Source of the DNA: Norana najaformis
Taxonomy: Eukaryota; Annelida; Clitellata; Crassiclitellata; Hormogastridae
Reading direction: 5' to 3'
Assembly (NCBI GenBank): GCA_964023275.1
Contig: OZ029928.1
Location: 17,659,442 to 17,723,441, forward strand
DNA: 64,000 nucleotides
The notes beneath the pieces were generated by a model. That model was not told the origin of the DNA, searched no databases, and saw nothing but the letters and a program-made list of their open reading frames with translations. This document shows, in pieces, positions 1 to 12,505 of the stretch. A program made the position numbers and the translations under genes. Position 1 is the first letter of the stretch. Every line of letters begins with the position of its first letter.

Positions 1-106
1 TGCAATCAACTGCTATTGTTGTGTTTGAGCTAAGTTTACCAATTTAATCGTTGCCAACGTTTCGTTCAAAATCCGCAAAAAACACCAATCGAAGAAAAAT
101 TGTGTA

Positions 107-1153
107 GTTTCTGTTTAACGATGCTGTGTCTTAACGCGGATGATTAGCGTCGCCCCCTCCTTTATCCATGCACATTGGGACTGGCACTACCAAATTAAAA
201 TTTTATTTCCTTTGTAAAACTTGTATAGCGCCTTTAAAGAGCTTCTCGAAGGCGCAGGAATGTGCGTACCTAGTGTTAAAAGGACATTCATCTTGTGGCT
301 GCCAGTGCCATTGACGTTGACCTTGTCTTGAAATGAACCCTACGTATCTGATAGTAGTTCCTCAGTTTAACCACATCTTATGGCATCAAAGGTCATTGCC
401 GTCGCCCTCCTCCTTTATCCAGGCTTGGGACTGGCACTACCCCCAAACAAGGCAGTGGCGGAGTTCGTACCTTATAGTAGTTCCGCAGTTTAACGACAGC
501 TTATGGCATCAAAGGCCGTTGCCGTCGCCCTCCTCCTTTATCAAGGCTTGGGACTGGCACTACCCCCAAACAAGGCAGTGGCGGAGTTACATATCTGATA
601 TACGGCTCTGGTTGAATAAATATCGTCGGCGGAACGCGTTTTAAAGGTGTCTAAATTGTTATGATGTAGTGTTTAACGACATCTTGTGGCCATCGGGGCA
701 GTTGATGTTCACCTTGCATTACCTTATTCTAAGTAATAACATTCTATCAAATAATTGTAACGTTAGCTGGCTCGCCTTTAATAAACCCGTTAAGTTGCAA
801 AAAAAGGTGTCCAAGAAACGAGACATTCCAAAAGCAAAGTCATATTATAATCGAAGTGTCGTTTGAATTTTCAACCTAACTGAATGTCCTTTTAACACTA
901 GGTACGCACATTCCTGCGCCTTCGAGAAGCTCCTTAAAGGCGCTATACAAGTATTCGGATACATTATTCATAAAGTCACTAAACACAAAGCAGAGACCGC
1001 CTATACAGACCTTAGCGTATAGGCCTTATACAAACTACATCCTGTGCAACTCCGCCACTGCTTTAGTCGGGTGTTGCCAGTCCCAACCCTCGATAAAGAG
1101 GAGGGCGACGCTTATCATCTTCGTCATGACACAGCGTCGTTAAACAGAAACTA
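107..1153. repeat. Inverted duplication of repeat sequence
   Basis: Positions 217-288 match the reverse complement of 882-953 over about 72 bases with one mismatch. The outer parts (about 107-200 and 1067-1153) also match in inverted orientation, less closely. The inner arms carry a LINE-like 3' end (TTGTATAGCGCC at left, GGCGCTATACAA at right), so two such ends face outward. The outer arms are a variant of the 114-bp repeat starting GTTTCTGTTTAACGA. The spacer holds a dimer of the standard 114-bp repeat and satellite pieces. No gene is seen here. Confidence 0.75.
352..587 (+). mobile_element. 114-bp mobile repeat, tandem dimer with target duplication
   Basis: Two copies of the 114-bp repeat (start TAGTAGTTCCTCAG, end GGCAGTGGCGGAGTT) lie head to tail, separated by CGTACCTTA. 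The dimer is flanked by TACGTATCTGA (341-351) and TACATATCTGA (588-598), an 11-bp direct repeat with one difference, as expected for a target-site duplication. There are no terminal inverted repeats and no coding capacity. Confidence 0.65.
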
Positions 1154-1329
1154 CCGACCTAATCGAAGAACTTCGTTACACCATTAATATCACGTGTGGG
1201 GAGGTCGTCGTTAACAGATTCTGGCAGCCAGAATATGACATTAAACACTGGATAATACAATGGTACATTTAGACACCTTTAAAAAGCGGTGGGTCGACGC
1301 TATAATAGCCAACAGATTTAACCTTAACG

Positions 1330-1440
1330 AACTCCGCCACTGCCTTGTTTGGGGGTGGTGCCAGTCCCAAGCCTGGATAAAGGAGGAGGGCGAAGGCAAC
1401 GGCCTTTGATGCCATAAGCTGTCGTTAAACCGAGGAACCT
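1330..1440 (-). mobile_element. 114-bp mobile repeat copy
   Basis: A minus-strand copy, from AACTCCGCCACTGCC to the reverse complement of the TTTAACGACAGCTTATGGC start region. It sits among satellite-type units with TTTAAAGGTGTCTAAATG and CGACATCTTGTGG in inverted orientation at about 1,200-1,720. Confidence 0.6.
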
Positions 1441-1745
1441 AGCTACCTACCTAAAGTAATAGTGTTGATTAGCCACTGTTGTAAGGTTGAGGTAAACGGT
1501 GGTGGCAGCTACAAGATGTCGTTAAACATACAGGGGGGGGCTACATTTTTAGACACCTTTAAAAAGCGGTGGATCGACGCTATAATAGACAACAGCGTCT
1601 ATTCGAGAAGTAATTGTCTTGTTGACTATGGAGTCATTGTTGTAAGATCCAGGTAAACCGTCGTGGCCACCACAAGATGTCGTTAACCATACGGTGCTAC
1701 ATTTAGACACCTTTTTAAACGCTTTCGACCGTTGATATATTAAAC

Positions 1746-1884
1746 AAACTCCGCCACTACCCTGTTGGAACTCCGCCACTGCCTTGTTTGGGGGTAGTGC
1801 CAGTCCCAAGCCTGGATAAAGGAGGAGGGCGACGGCAACGGCATGTGATGACATAAGCTGTCGTTAAACTGAGGAACTACTACT
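1746..1884 (-). mobile_element. 114-bp mobile repeat copy with partial tandem end
   Basis: A minus-strand copy whose AACTCCGCCACT end is present twice (1746 and 1768), so one end is partly duplicated in tandem. Confidence 0.55.
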
Positions 1885-2269
1885 ATATATTAAAAAACAC
1901 CGTTCAATCGCGAAGTATGAACGATGGGACTGCGACAAAGAAGGAGGGAGACGCTAATCATCTTTTAATCTTTGGTATGAGCCAGCGCCTTTAAGCAGAA
2001 ACTATAAACCCACAAAACGCCCCTTATATGGCCATAAATTCGTCTTAATTTTGTTTTAAAGTTGATTACGTCTTTACAGGGCCGACAGATAAAGATGACG
2101 GATGGACGCACGCTATTGTTGACATGTGTTTGCTTGCGAAACAGGCGTGTGGTTGAGTGCAAGATATGTGGAGAGCGAGAGCATCTTCAGAATGTCAAGG
2201 ACTCTCCATGACGAGATACGACGCCTGCTCTAGATTTTCGCGGTCCGTTTTTATGGTAGATATTTCAGT

Positions 2270-2760
2270 GCTTCTTCTGTGTGTCTCTCTTCCGCTGTGT
2301 ATGTATGGCTGTGTCCGTGTCTGTCTCTGTCTGTCTGTTTTGGTTTATCTGTTTGTTTGCAATAGATTATTTCACATGTTTCGTCCCCGATAGGACCGCA
2401 TTTATATGTGTCTGTCGGTCTGTCTGTTTGTTTGTCTGTCTGTCTGTCTAAGTGCATCAGTGCGTGTCTGTCTGTCTGTCTTTCTGTCTGCCTGTGTCAG
2501 CTTATCTGTCTGTCTGTCTGTTTGTCTATCTGTCTGTATGTTTGTCTGAGTGTGTCAGCTTATCTGTGGGTCTGCTTGTGTCTGTCTGTCTGTGTGTGTG
2601 TCTGTGTGTAGGTGCCTGTGTGTCTTTCTGCCTGCCTGTCTGCGTCAGCTTATCTGTGATTCTGCTTGTGTGTGTCTGTATGTCTGTGTGTATGTGTCTG
2701 TCTGTCTGAGTGAGTCATATTATCTGTGCGTCTGTTTATGTATGTCTCTGGCTGTCTCTG
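2270..2760. repeat. (CTGT)n-rich microsatellite
   Basis: An imperfect CTGT/TGTG tract. All frames are artificially open; translations are Cys/Val/Leu/Ser strings and not proteins. Confidence 0.9.
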
Positions 2761-3355
2761 TGACGACAATAATTGTAACTGTAGCAGATTTTATACAACT
2801 AAACTCGCTGACTCACCCACTCCTGGATTTTTTGGATTTCCCAAAACTTGCTGACTCATCACATCTATCCTACATTAGCGGAAAATTACGTGTACTAATT
2901 TTTATGTTGTGAGTGTCGCTGTCATTTTTATTATCTTTAATATTTATATAGGAGTTTTTAAATACACATTCAACTCGAAAATAAATATGGGTCAAAGTTT
3001 AAGGTCATCGCAAAATCCGTCGAAATCACTGAAGCGGAACGCGGCTTACAACCAGACGTTTGTGTGGGAAGTACGTCTGATCGCGTGCGCGCTTGAATGG
3101 CGCGAGTCGGATGAATCAGACATCTTAAGCGGACCGTGGCTTACATGCACTGGATGCAAGGTTGTCAACAAACATGACAGAATTATTACCCAAACAAGAC
3201 GGAGTTATTTATAGGGCTAGACAACCCGGTACAATTCCAAGCCTTCGCTTGTGTTCTACGCCCAGATAAATCGAATTTTAGCGCACGCTGTAGGTTTAGT
3301 TTATATAATAAACACATGCGTAGGGTAGCCCATAAGGGACATGCGATTATTTTAT
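2761..3355. other. Unassigned non-repetitive stretch
   Basis: Non-repetitive DNA. I see no credible exon, RNA gene or repeat family here; the open frame at 2909-3214 has no recognisable motif and no supporting splice sites. Confidence 0.4.
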
Positions 3356-3738
3356 TTAATATCTATATCATAACATCTATATCTTTGATATCTATATGTT
3401 TAATATCTATATCTTTGATATCTACATATTTAATATCTAAATCATCAATATCTAAATATTTAATATCTATATCTTCAATATCTAAATATTTAATATCTAT
3501 ATCTTTAATATCTACATATTTAATATCTATATCTTTAATATCTATATAATTAATATGTATATCTTGATATCTACACATTTAATATCTATATCTTTAATAT
3601 CTACACATTTAGTATCTATATCTTTAATATCTACGCATTTAGTATCTATATCTTTAATATCTACACATTTAATATCTATATCTTTAATATCTACACATTT
3701 AATATCTATATCTTCAATATCTACATATTTAATATCTG
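3356..3738. repeat. AT-rich minisatellite (TTTAATATCTATATC type)
   Basis: Tandem variants of a TTTAATATCTATATC / TTTAATATCTACACA unit without a break for about 380 bases. Confidence 0.85.
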
Positions 3739-3743
3739 AATCT

Positions 3744-4152
3744 TATGGGACGCGGTGGTGTAGTGGTATGGTCTTTGGCTTGTAACCGTAGGGTCGCAGG
3801 TTCGATTCTGCCTCAGGCCACTGCGTAACGACCTTGGACAAGTTCACCACCCACAATTGTCTGTGAGGAAGGCAACGGGAAACACCTCACTCATCTCATC
3901 CCCGGGTGGCATAAAGCCAATGGACCTGCCTTCGAGGAGAGAACTCATCATCATCGTCATCATCATCATCATCATCATCATCATTTCCATCACCATAGTC
4001 ATCATCATCATCACCATCATCATTATCATCACCTCCATCATCATTATCATCATCATCATCATCATTTCCATCACCATAGTCATCATCATCATAATCATCA
4101 TCATCATCATTATCATCACCACCATCATCATTATCATCATCATCATCATCTA
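3744..4152 (+). mobile_element. tRNA-derived SINE with (CAT)n tail
   Basis: The head looks like a tRNA: A-box-like GTGGTGTAGTGGTATGG and B-box GGTTCGATTCT, with an anticodon-like loop CTTGTAA. The T stem does not pair properly (an eight-base loop), so this is a SINE head and not a working tRNA gene. A unique body (3818-3943) contains GACCTTGGACAAGTT, a motif common in SINE bodies. The element ends in a (CAT)n tract at 3944-4152. Confidence 0.6.
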
Positions 4153-4604
4153 ATGCGCACTTGGTACATCTAGTGATGATTAGATAAATAAAAATAATAT
4201 AATCGCGTGTCCGCTGTGTGCTTCCTTAGACTGGAGCCCAGAATAGAAACGGTTGGCAACATGGTGTGGAAATAGCAACACTCCGTGCAGACAGGGTCAC
4301 GTCAGAGATGATGTAACAGGACACTTTATTTACCTCATCAAAAGCGCTGCACATATCTATGACTACATCAGGTGATGATAATGATGATGCATGCAAATAG
4401 TGCTGGAACAGCTGAAGGAGTCCGCCGGCATGCTCTCGCACACACGTAGACCCCGACCAATATATTGCCTTAAAAGCTGCGTTTCGTGGACAGTTTTAAA
4501 AATTTTAAAACTTGAATAAATCCAATCGAAAAGTTCAGTGCATTAAACACTTCACCTCTTTCTGTTTCTGCGCTGGTCTTTCACTCAAAACTGAAAACAT
4601 TTCT

Positions 4605-5001
4605 TTTCCAAAAATCTGATCCTGATTCTTCCTCTTCCCCTTATCTCTCTTCTCGCTTCAATCCCAAACACCATCCACCGTAACCCGACTGTCAGTCAGC
4701 CTGACTCCTGGATCTTGACCTGGAACCGAACCCTTTTGCCTATCGATTTTGTTTTGACTTAGCGTCTGTGAATAAGCTGGTTCCCGCGACTTAGCTTTCG
4801 TTGGGCGCTGTAGAAAGATTATTCAGAGGCGCTCAGTCAAAACAACATAGATAGGCAGGAAGGTTTCGGTTCCAGGTCAAGACCCAAGAGATTTCTACAG
4901 CGCCCAACGAAAGCCAAATCGCGGGAACCAGATTACTCAGAGGCAATCAGTCAAAACAACATTGATAGGCAGGAATGGCTCGGTTCCAGGTCAGGATCCA
5001 T
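4605..5001. mobile_element. SINE family S1, inverted cluster
   Basis: A + copy (4605-4815; CTTGACCTGGAACCGAACCC then GGGCGCTGTAGAAA) is followed by two minus fragments (about 4818-4889 and 4891-5001; TTCGGTTCCAGGTCAAGA). The three form a tail-to-tail arrangement that could fold back. Other S1 copies lie near 12.1, 35.4, 37.9, 42.4, 52.5 and 57.4 kb. Confidence 0.7.
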
Positions 5002-5024
5002 GTGACAGAGAGTGGAATCTACCC

Positions 5025-5027
<3 letters not shown>

Positions 5028-5081
<54 letters not shown>

Positions 5082-5222
5082 CAGAGACAGAGACAGAGAC
5101 AGAGACAGAGAGACAGAGAGACAGAGAGACAGAGAGACACAGAGACACAGAGACAGAGACAGAGACAGAGACAGAGACGGACGGAGACGGAGATAGAGAC
5201 AGACAGACAGACAGAGACAGAG
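5028..5222. repeat. (GA)n / (GACA)n microsatellite
   Basis: Pure GA followed by GACAGA units. Arg/Glu or Ser/Leu open frames here are artefacts. Confidence 0.95.
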
Positions 5223-6077
5223 GGGCAAGCTGTCCCGCTAACCTGGCCCCATTGACTAACACAAACTTCCATCTGATGACCAACAACAATTTTCCTTCAC
5301 AACAAAATCATCCGAGGTTAATAAATGTATATTTAGACGAATATCTTTGAATATTTGGGGAGCTTTTCAATTAAGATGTTCTCACACAAGGCGTTCTGCT
5401 CCAGTGCATTCGATGCAGCAGCCGTGACCAAACGCAGTGATGCGTAAAGCTGATGCCACCATCTCTCTCTTTGGTCCATTAAGACTAAACGCGAACTTAG
5501 GCGATGTGGACTAAATAGTTAAGACCAACACGCAGAGCATTCGGTCCAAGCTGAACAGACAATAGACTGTTCTATAAACAGGACCATGACCTTTCTATGA
5601 CCTAGGTTAAGTGCGTGTAACGTAAAGAGTAGTGAACGAGAGCAGTGTAACGTAACGTAATGTTACAATTGCATCAACGCCCCAATTATGTGTGTAGGTT
5701 GCTCTTATGTATGTATGTATGCAGGGAGTTTCTGTTTAACGAAGATGATTAGCGTCGGCCTCCTCTTTTATCCAGGCTTCGAACTTAACACCACACCGAC
5801 ACAGCCTTCGATTTGTCAGCGGTTTCAAGTGTTTAATGGCATCTTATGGCATAAAAGGAGGTTGATGTCGATTGGAAAAAATCTGGTAAAGTTCTCATTG
5901 TGTTTGATATGGTAAGCACCTTTTGTACTGTTTTAGCTTTAATTTTTGAACAGTTTTCATTGGCAATTGTTGGAAAGCATTTACAGTGTAGTTATCTCTT
6001 GTTTAGCGACATCTTGTGGCTTCCAGGGCCGTTGACGTTTTTTTACCTTCAGGATTTCTGTCTCTTGGCCCAATGGT

Positions 6078-6191
6078 TAGTAGTTCCTCAGTTTAACGAC
6101 AGCCTATGACATCCAAGGCCGTTGCCGGCGCCCTCCTCCTTTATCCAGGCTTGGGACTGGCACTACCCCCAAACAAGGCAGTGGCGGAGTT
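6078..6191 (+). mobile_element. 114-bp mobile repeat copy
   Basis: A full copy from TAGTAGTTCCTCAG to GTGGCGGAGTT with no clear flanking duplication. Satellite-type units with CGACATCTTGTGG lie on both sides (about 6007 and 6228). Confidence 0.65.
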
Positions 6192-6211
6192 TTGAAGCAG
6201 TTGGCGATAAT

Positions 6212-6849
6212 TATGTTGTTGTCCATGGGTTTAACGACATCTTATGGCAACTAAGGCCATTGACGTCTTCGACATGAAAATGTTGTTGACGTTGTCCATA
6301 AGTTCATTTCTTTCTTCTTATCGTTTCCTTTAAGATTTTTGTTTCCGTAGGTAATGTATGTATTTTTTAAACTGATTGCAGCACGACATGGATGAGAGAC
6401 CAAATGCAGGCGAAGCAGGATTTTGTTGACTGGTTGATGGCACCTTTGTCGACTTCTTGTTGGTTTTCTTCTTGTTGGAAGACTGTCCACTGTCCATTAC
6501 GGCTCTTGTGTGTCCATTAAGGGTCTTCTCAGTTGCTATAAAGCCTTTTTTTCAATATCTGATTTATATATTTTCTGTAATTTTTTTCTTTTCACTGGCC
6601 ATTTCGGCTCTTTTGTAGCCGTCAGGCTGTTTTGTGGCCATTTAAGGCTCTTTTTTGGCCATCAGGCTCTTTTGTGGCCATCGGGTTCTTTTTTGGCCAT
6701 CAGGCTCTTTTGTGGCCATCGGGTTCTTTTTTTTGCCATCAGGCTCTTTTGTGGCCATAAGGCCCTTTTGTGGCCGTTAAGGTTCTTTTGTGGCCGTCAA
6801 GGCTCTTTTGTGGCCATTTAGGCTCTTCTCAGTTGCCATCCATATAACA
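6212..6849 (+). repeat. Duplicated block, copy 1
   Basis: About 630 bases recur at 9420-10042, including the GTTGTTGACGTTGTCC region and a minisatellite of a roughly 20-bp unit, GGCTCTTTTGTGGCCATCA. The minisatellite differs in copy number between the two blocks. No gene is apparent. Confidence 0.8.
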
Positions 6850-7143
6850 GATTATTTCACCATTAAAACAGAACAATATTTTTACATATATACATATAGA
6901 AAATTTTCAGATAAATTTTTAAACAGGCTAAAACAAATTAATTACAGAATTAGTTTTATTTACATCACAAATATTTTGTATATCACACAGATAATTATGT
7001 TATCGGTCGAAAGCGTTTAAAAGGTGTCTAAGGAAAGCATTTCATAATTTATTGTTTAGCGACATCTTTTGGCTGCCACGGCCGTTACTACACCTTAAAC
7101 AGGATTTTCTGTACATAGCAAAAGCTGTTGGTCTTCGAGTTTA

Positions 7144-7255
7144 GTATAGTTCCTCAGTTTAACGACATCTTATGGCATCAAAGTCCGTTGACGTCACCCT
7201 CCTCCTCCATCCAGGCTTGGGACTGGCACTACTCGCGTACGGTAATGGCGGAATT
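7144..7255 (+). mobile_element. 114-bp mobile repeat copy, diverged
   Basis: A diverged copy with ACGACATCTTATGGCATCAA and CCAGGCTTGGGACTGGCACT. The usual CCCCCAAACAAGG part is altered. Confidence 0.55.
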
Positions 7256-8127
7256 TTGCCTTCGTTTAAACGCTGTTAATGAACATATAACGTCGATCAC
7301 AAGGATGTTAAAGCCGTGTACAACATTTTCATCCATAGTTTAAAGACAACTTGTGCCTTGTACAAACGTTAAATTCTACCTTATCTTTGTCAGGACACTA
7401 TACGAAATTAAATTACTCGCGTCTTTGACAGTTATAATTATAGCCTCAAACGTTGGCGTTTTAAAGGTGTCTAAATGCAGCATTGCCGTATCCAGCGTGT
7501 AACGACATCTTGTGGCAGCCACGGCCTATAACGTCGACCCCAGCTTATTGGGTTTGTCGCTACTTTAAGCAAGAAATTTCCAAGGAATAATTTCGTCTTA
7601 TGCCACCAAAGGTCGTTAACGACAATCAGAGACTTTCTTCTGCAGTCTTAATATCTTTTGTATTCTTTGTGTTTTATTTAAAATAGTTTTTCTTTTACTG
7701 GTTGTTGTTGAATTCTGTTCGTTCGTTGTGTCCTGCCGTTTTCAATTGTCATGAACACCTTTCTTGCTGTTGTTAGTGAAGAGTTGTTCTGGGTAGCGTC
7801 GTTTTTGATGTTGATCTTCGTCGTTGATTGAGTTAACAGCAAATTCGCGTTGAGTTGAACGCGTTTAAAAGGTGTCTACCGAAAGCAGTTCATTATCTAT
7901 TCTTTAGCGACATCTTGTGGCCGCAAGGGCCTTTGTCATTAACCTTACCTTCTATAGTCACACCCTCAGTAAATTTCATCGACTATATATACGCAGTTCG
8001 CACTTATTATGTCATTTATTGAACGCGTTTAAAAGGTGTCTAAGCATTTCATTATCTACTGTTTAGCGACATCTTGTGTGGTTTACCTAATATTGGCAGC
8101 TTTTTTTACATTAAATGGCTCAATGAT

Positions 8128-8243
8128 TAGTAGTTCCACAGTTTAACGACAGCTTGTGGCATCAGAGGCCCTTGCCGCCGCCCTCCTCCTTTATCCAGGC
8201 TTGGGACTGGAACCACCCCAGACAAGGCAGGGGCGGCGGAGTT
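8128..8243 (+). mobile_element. 114-bp mobile repeat copy
   Basis: A near-complete copy inside satellite sequence; the 3' end carries an extra GGC (GGGGCGGCGGAGTT). Confidence 0.6.
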
Positions 8244-8462
8244 AAATGCCGTTGACGGTTATTATAGCATCTGTTCAACGCGTTTAGAAGGTGTTTAAAA
8301 GAACCCTGCATTATTTACTGTTAGCGACATCTTGTGGCTGCCAGGGCCATTGACTAGTAATAATAGTTACCAGTGTTTAGCGACATTTTAGGCTTCACCT
8401 TATTTTTTGAGTTCTTCTTTGTTGCTTTCTCTTCATATTCTCGCTCCATTTTCTGTAGTTTC

Positions 8463-8628
<166 letters not shown>

Positions 8629-8639
8629 TATATTTGCTG

Positions 8640-9020
8640 TTCTACGCCCAGCTCTGACGTTTCGAAAACATGTCGTCTGCTCGATTGTGATTTTTGCTTT
8701 TCGACGCGAGGTTCTAGTTTCTTCGGAGCATGACTTCCATCGATCGCCCTTGCATTCTTAGCTATCAGGGTCCCATCCCTCAGGGCTAAAGGGTGCGAAA
8801 GACGGGGCCGCCTCGCCATGAATAGGGGGGTGGTGCATGGGACTTGCTTACGAGGTCAAACACTTTTAGGGGTCAACTCACTTTAAACGACGAATTTTAT
8901 TAATTAGCTGTGATAGCAGGAGATGGGCTTTGCTGAGAAATGTACAAAATGTTTATAAATTTAGAGTTTGGAACTAAGAACGTTTATACGTTTATAGTAT
9001 GTCTTTGATAATTTTATTTA
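8640..9020. other. Unassigned stretch between two microsatellites
   Basis: A minus-strand 63-residue open frame (8628-8819) has no motif I can name. It could be a fragment of a mobile element. Nothing else is seen. Confidence 0.3.
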
Positions 9021-9026
9021 GTAGTA

Positions 9027-9236
<210 letters not shown>

Positions 9237-9419
9237 TCCAATGATTATCGACAGCTTATGGCATCAAAGGCCGTTGACGTCACCCTCCTCCTTTATTCAT
9301 GCTTGGGACTGGCACTGCTTACTAAGCCTCGTATGATCCAGTGTTTAACGACATCTTGCGACTGCCACGACCGTTTACGTCAACCTAACAACTATTAGCA
9401 AAACCGCATTTATACTGTT

Positions 9420-10042
9420 ACTTATCGATGTTGTTTTCCATGGGTTTAACGACATCTTATGGCAACTAAGGCCGTTGACGTCTTCGACATGAAAATGTTG
9501 TTGAAGTTGTCCATAAGTTCATTTCTTTCTTCTTATCGTTTCCTTTAAGATTTTTGTTTCCGTAGGTTATGTATGTATTTTTTTAAAACTGATTGCAGCA
9601 CGACATGGATGAGAGACCAAATGCTGGCGAAGGGGGTTTTGTTGACTGGTTGATGGCACCTTTGTCGACTTCTTGTTGGTTTTCTTCTTGTTGGAAGACT
9701 GTCCACTGTCCATTACGGATTTTGTGTGTCATTTAAGGGTCGTCTTCTCAGTTGCTATAAAGCCTTTTTTTCAATATCTGATTTATATATTTTCTGTTAT
9801 TTTTTCTTTTCACTGGCCATTTCGGCTCTTTTGTAGCCGTCAGGCTCTTTTGTGACCATTTAAGGCTCTTTTGTGGCCATCGGGTTTTTTGCCATCAGGC
9901 TCTTTTGTGGCCATCAGGCTCTTTTTTTAGCCATCAGGCTCTTTTGTGGCCATAAGGCCCTTTTGTGGCCGTCAAGGCTCTTTTGTGGCCATCAAGGCTT
10001 TTTTTGTGGCCATTTAGGCTCTTCTCAGTTGCCATCCATATA
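9420..10042 (+). repeat. Duplicated block, copy 2
   Basis: A direct-orientation duplicate of 6212-6849, with indels mainly in the GGCTCTTTTGTGGCCATCA minisatellite. Confidence 0.8.
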
Positions 10043-10130
10043 ACTTGCTTATCGATTAAACGCTGTTGATTTATTATAGCGTCGATCCACAGCGTTTTAA
10101 AGGTGTCTAAATGTACCACTATATTATCCA

Positions 10131-10228
10131 GCGTTTAACAACATCTTTTGGCATCAAAGGCGTTGACATCGCCCTCCTTTATCCAGGCTTGGGACTGGCA
10201 CCACTTGATTAAAGGCACTGGCGGAATT
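10131..10228 (+). mobile_element. Satellite / 114-bp repeat hybrid
   Basis: It begins like the satellite (GCGTTTAACAACATCTTTTGG) and ends like the 114-bp repeat (CCAGGCTTGGGACTGGCACC to CACTGGCGGAATTT). The two families therefore share a homologous section and recombine or descend from one another. Confidence 0.5.
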
Positions 10229-10706
10229 TTTTAATTCAGTTGGGCTTTTACAATAAACTAGTTATTTGTTAGAAAAATGTTTTCTAAAAATAAAACTCGT
10301 AATGCAAAATCGTTAAAAGTTGCATGTTGTATGCTACGGAAAATGTGGATATTATGTAGATTTATTTGACAAATTAATGCATTTTGTCACATTATTATTA
10401 TTATCATTGTCGTCGTTGTCGTCGTCATCATAATTTCTAGTTCATAGTCCTGCTTATTATTGCTCATTCTCACAACACACCACCCCGACAGATGTTGGTA
10501 CATATCAATACGCCTACTAATTACTCACAGTTTATTTTTATTTAAATTATCGCTGTTTACGTCAAAGCCCTATATTGTACACCACAATCATTAGTCTGAG
10601 ATAAAGGTGTAGCCTTCTTAGACACCTTTTAAAACCGCCTTAACAGTCCTTAAATAAGCCCTAGGAACACGTCTAAGATAAAGGTGTAGCCCTCTTAAAC
10701 ACCTTA

Positions 10707-10820
10707 AACTCCGCCACTCCCTTGTTTGGGGGTAGTGCCAGTCCCAAGCCTGGATAAAGGAGGAGGGCGACGGCAACGGCCTTTGAAGCCATAAGCTGTC
10801 GTTAAACTGAGGAACTACTA
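10707..10820 (-). mobile_element. 114-bp mobile repeat copy with short target duplication
   Basis: A minus copy inserted in satellite sequence. CACCTT lies just left of it and again just right of it (10821 on), so the insertion appears to have duplicated at least 6 bases. Confidence 0.6.
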
Positions 10821-11290
10821 CACCTTTTAAAACCGCCTTAACAGTCATTAAATAAGCCCTAGGAACACGTCACGAGTTAGGCCTGCGCTGCTTTAGATGA
10901 CATATCTAGTCGTGTGTTGGTATGTAGGCCAAAGAATAGCAGCGTTTTTTTAAATGGTCAACCATGCAATTAAAATCCAGTGTTGCAACGCTTTGTGACT
11001 CATGTTATCTTATGCAACACCCTGTCACGATTTATGCATACGTCGTTTTTGCACGTATCACTAACACACATGCATTTGTTTACAAATGCTCCGAACTTCA
11101 CAGATAATTTTATTGACTACTTTTGAAGCGCAGATAACCGAGGCCGAACAAACGGGGGTTTTAACCGCTCATCCACAATCCATCCGCCAGATAAACATGT
11201 CTGAATTCGTGCAAAGATTCGTATACCGTCGTATACATGAATAGAATGAACTTCATGACGTCACCGTAATGTCCTACGTCATAATTATAC

Positions 11291-11640
11291 CTGCACATAG
11301 AAACGTCACTTCCTGTCTGCACAGCGCTGTGGTCCGCGCGCCGAACTTTGGCCGCGTGTCCATGCGCGTGGAAAAATAGTTCCGTTTCTCGACTCGACCT
11401 CAGTGCCTCGAGGAGGGATACGTAACAGCGCTGGAGGTCACCGAGGTCACGCGGCGAGTCGCCTGCGCGGAAGTCGTCGCGTTCGATGATCACGTGCACT
11501 TCCGCTACGTCACGTGACGAGATTTCGCCAGCCAATGACGACGCGTTGCAGCGGTCGTTGCCAATGGCAATCATAGACAGCGTGTCCAGTAGAGGGCTTA
11601 GCAGCACAGACCTAAATTCTGTTCGTTGCAGACAGTCTGA
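11291..11640 (-). CDS. Possible internal exon, unidentified protein
   Basis: The minus strand is open from about 11,841 to 11,164 in GC-rich, non-repetitive DNA; the other two minus frames are broken by stops. A good donor, CAG|GTATAA, follows position 11,291. The 3' splice site is not settled; candidates are GAGTCAG at about 11,640 and CGAACAG at about 11,625. The peptide (for example IERDDFRAGDSPRDLGDLQ) is not recognised. It could be the second exon of the gene starting at 12,647, because these acceptors keep that exon's phase. Equally it may be an open but non-coding CpG-rich island: CACGTG occurs twice near 11,490-11,510. Confidence 0.25.
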
Positions 11641-12104
11641 CTCAGCAACTAGTAGTAACGACCGACCTGTTCGCCAGAGGGCTGCCGCGAAAAGCGCCGC
11701 CTGGCGACTGCACCGAGTGAAAACAACGGCTCCGCCCCTTGATCGGTTGAAACCAATAGAACTCGACAGGTGGAGACATTTTGTCAGACTAGCGCTATCT
11801 GGCGAATGGTGGCTGAAACTGACTGCCTGCTTCATCTCCAAATCTTAATTAAATTGAAAATGGAGAGAAAAACAGATTAAAACTACACGAATAAACACTA
11901 AATAAATGAATACTAGCCCAATGAACAGCTTTCTATTTATGATTTATATTTGAATATATTTTGATTGTAATATATGATAATGCTATTGATCTGATTCATA
12001 GAACAATTATTTAACATTATGAAATGGCTAAAAACTTAATTATAGCGAAGAAGACAGACAGACAGACACGCATGCATGCATGTACGCACAACCGACCCTA
12101 CTTC

Positions 12105-12355
12105 ACCCAAACCGACCAATTCCTCTTTCACATATCCTATCCTGACTCCCCTTCTTCCTCTTATCCCTCTTTCCGCTCCAATCCCAAACACCACCCGCCG
12201 TAGCTACATCGTTGTCTCTCTCCCTGACTCTTGGGTCTTGACCTGGAACCGAACACTTTTGCCTATCGACTGTGTTTTGACTGAGCACATGTGAATAAGC
12301 TGGTCCCCGTGACGTGGTTTTCGTTGGGCGCTGTAGAAATCTCGGAATTACGATT
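12105..12355 (+). mobile_element. SINE family S1, near full length
   Basis: One of the longest S1 copies: TCCTATCCTGACTCCCCTTC at the start, CCAATCCCAAACACCACC, CTTGACCTGGAACCGAACAC, then GGGCGCTGTAGAAATCTCGG and an ATTACGATTACG tail. The tail marks the 3' end. Confidence 0.75.
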
Positions 12356-12505
12356 ACGAATATACACTTACATACAATCATTACCAACAATAGCGACGCA
12401 ACCGATCTGGCGCCACCTAGGGAATGCGCCGGTACTACGCGCAACCTAGCTCCACCTAGCGAACGCACTGTTCTAACGTATTCCAACCGCGTAGCTTTGC
12501 AGTAC

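Larger units (their letters stand above)
7020..8360 (+). repeat. Satellite-type repeat units
   Basis: Repeated but diverged units of roughly 150-170 bases contain AACGCGTTTAAAAGGTGTCTA, then TTTAGCGACATCTTGTGGC, then a GCCGTTGACGTC-like piece. Clear anchors lie at about 7020, 7460, 7865, 8025 and 8280. Copies of the 114-bp repeat are interspersed. Confidence 0.7.

Noticed and set aside
3744..3818. Apparent tRNA gene with TGT anticodon
   Set aside because: T and anticodon stems do not pair fully and a SINE body follows; treated as a SINE head.
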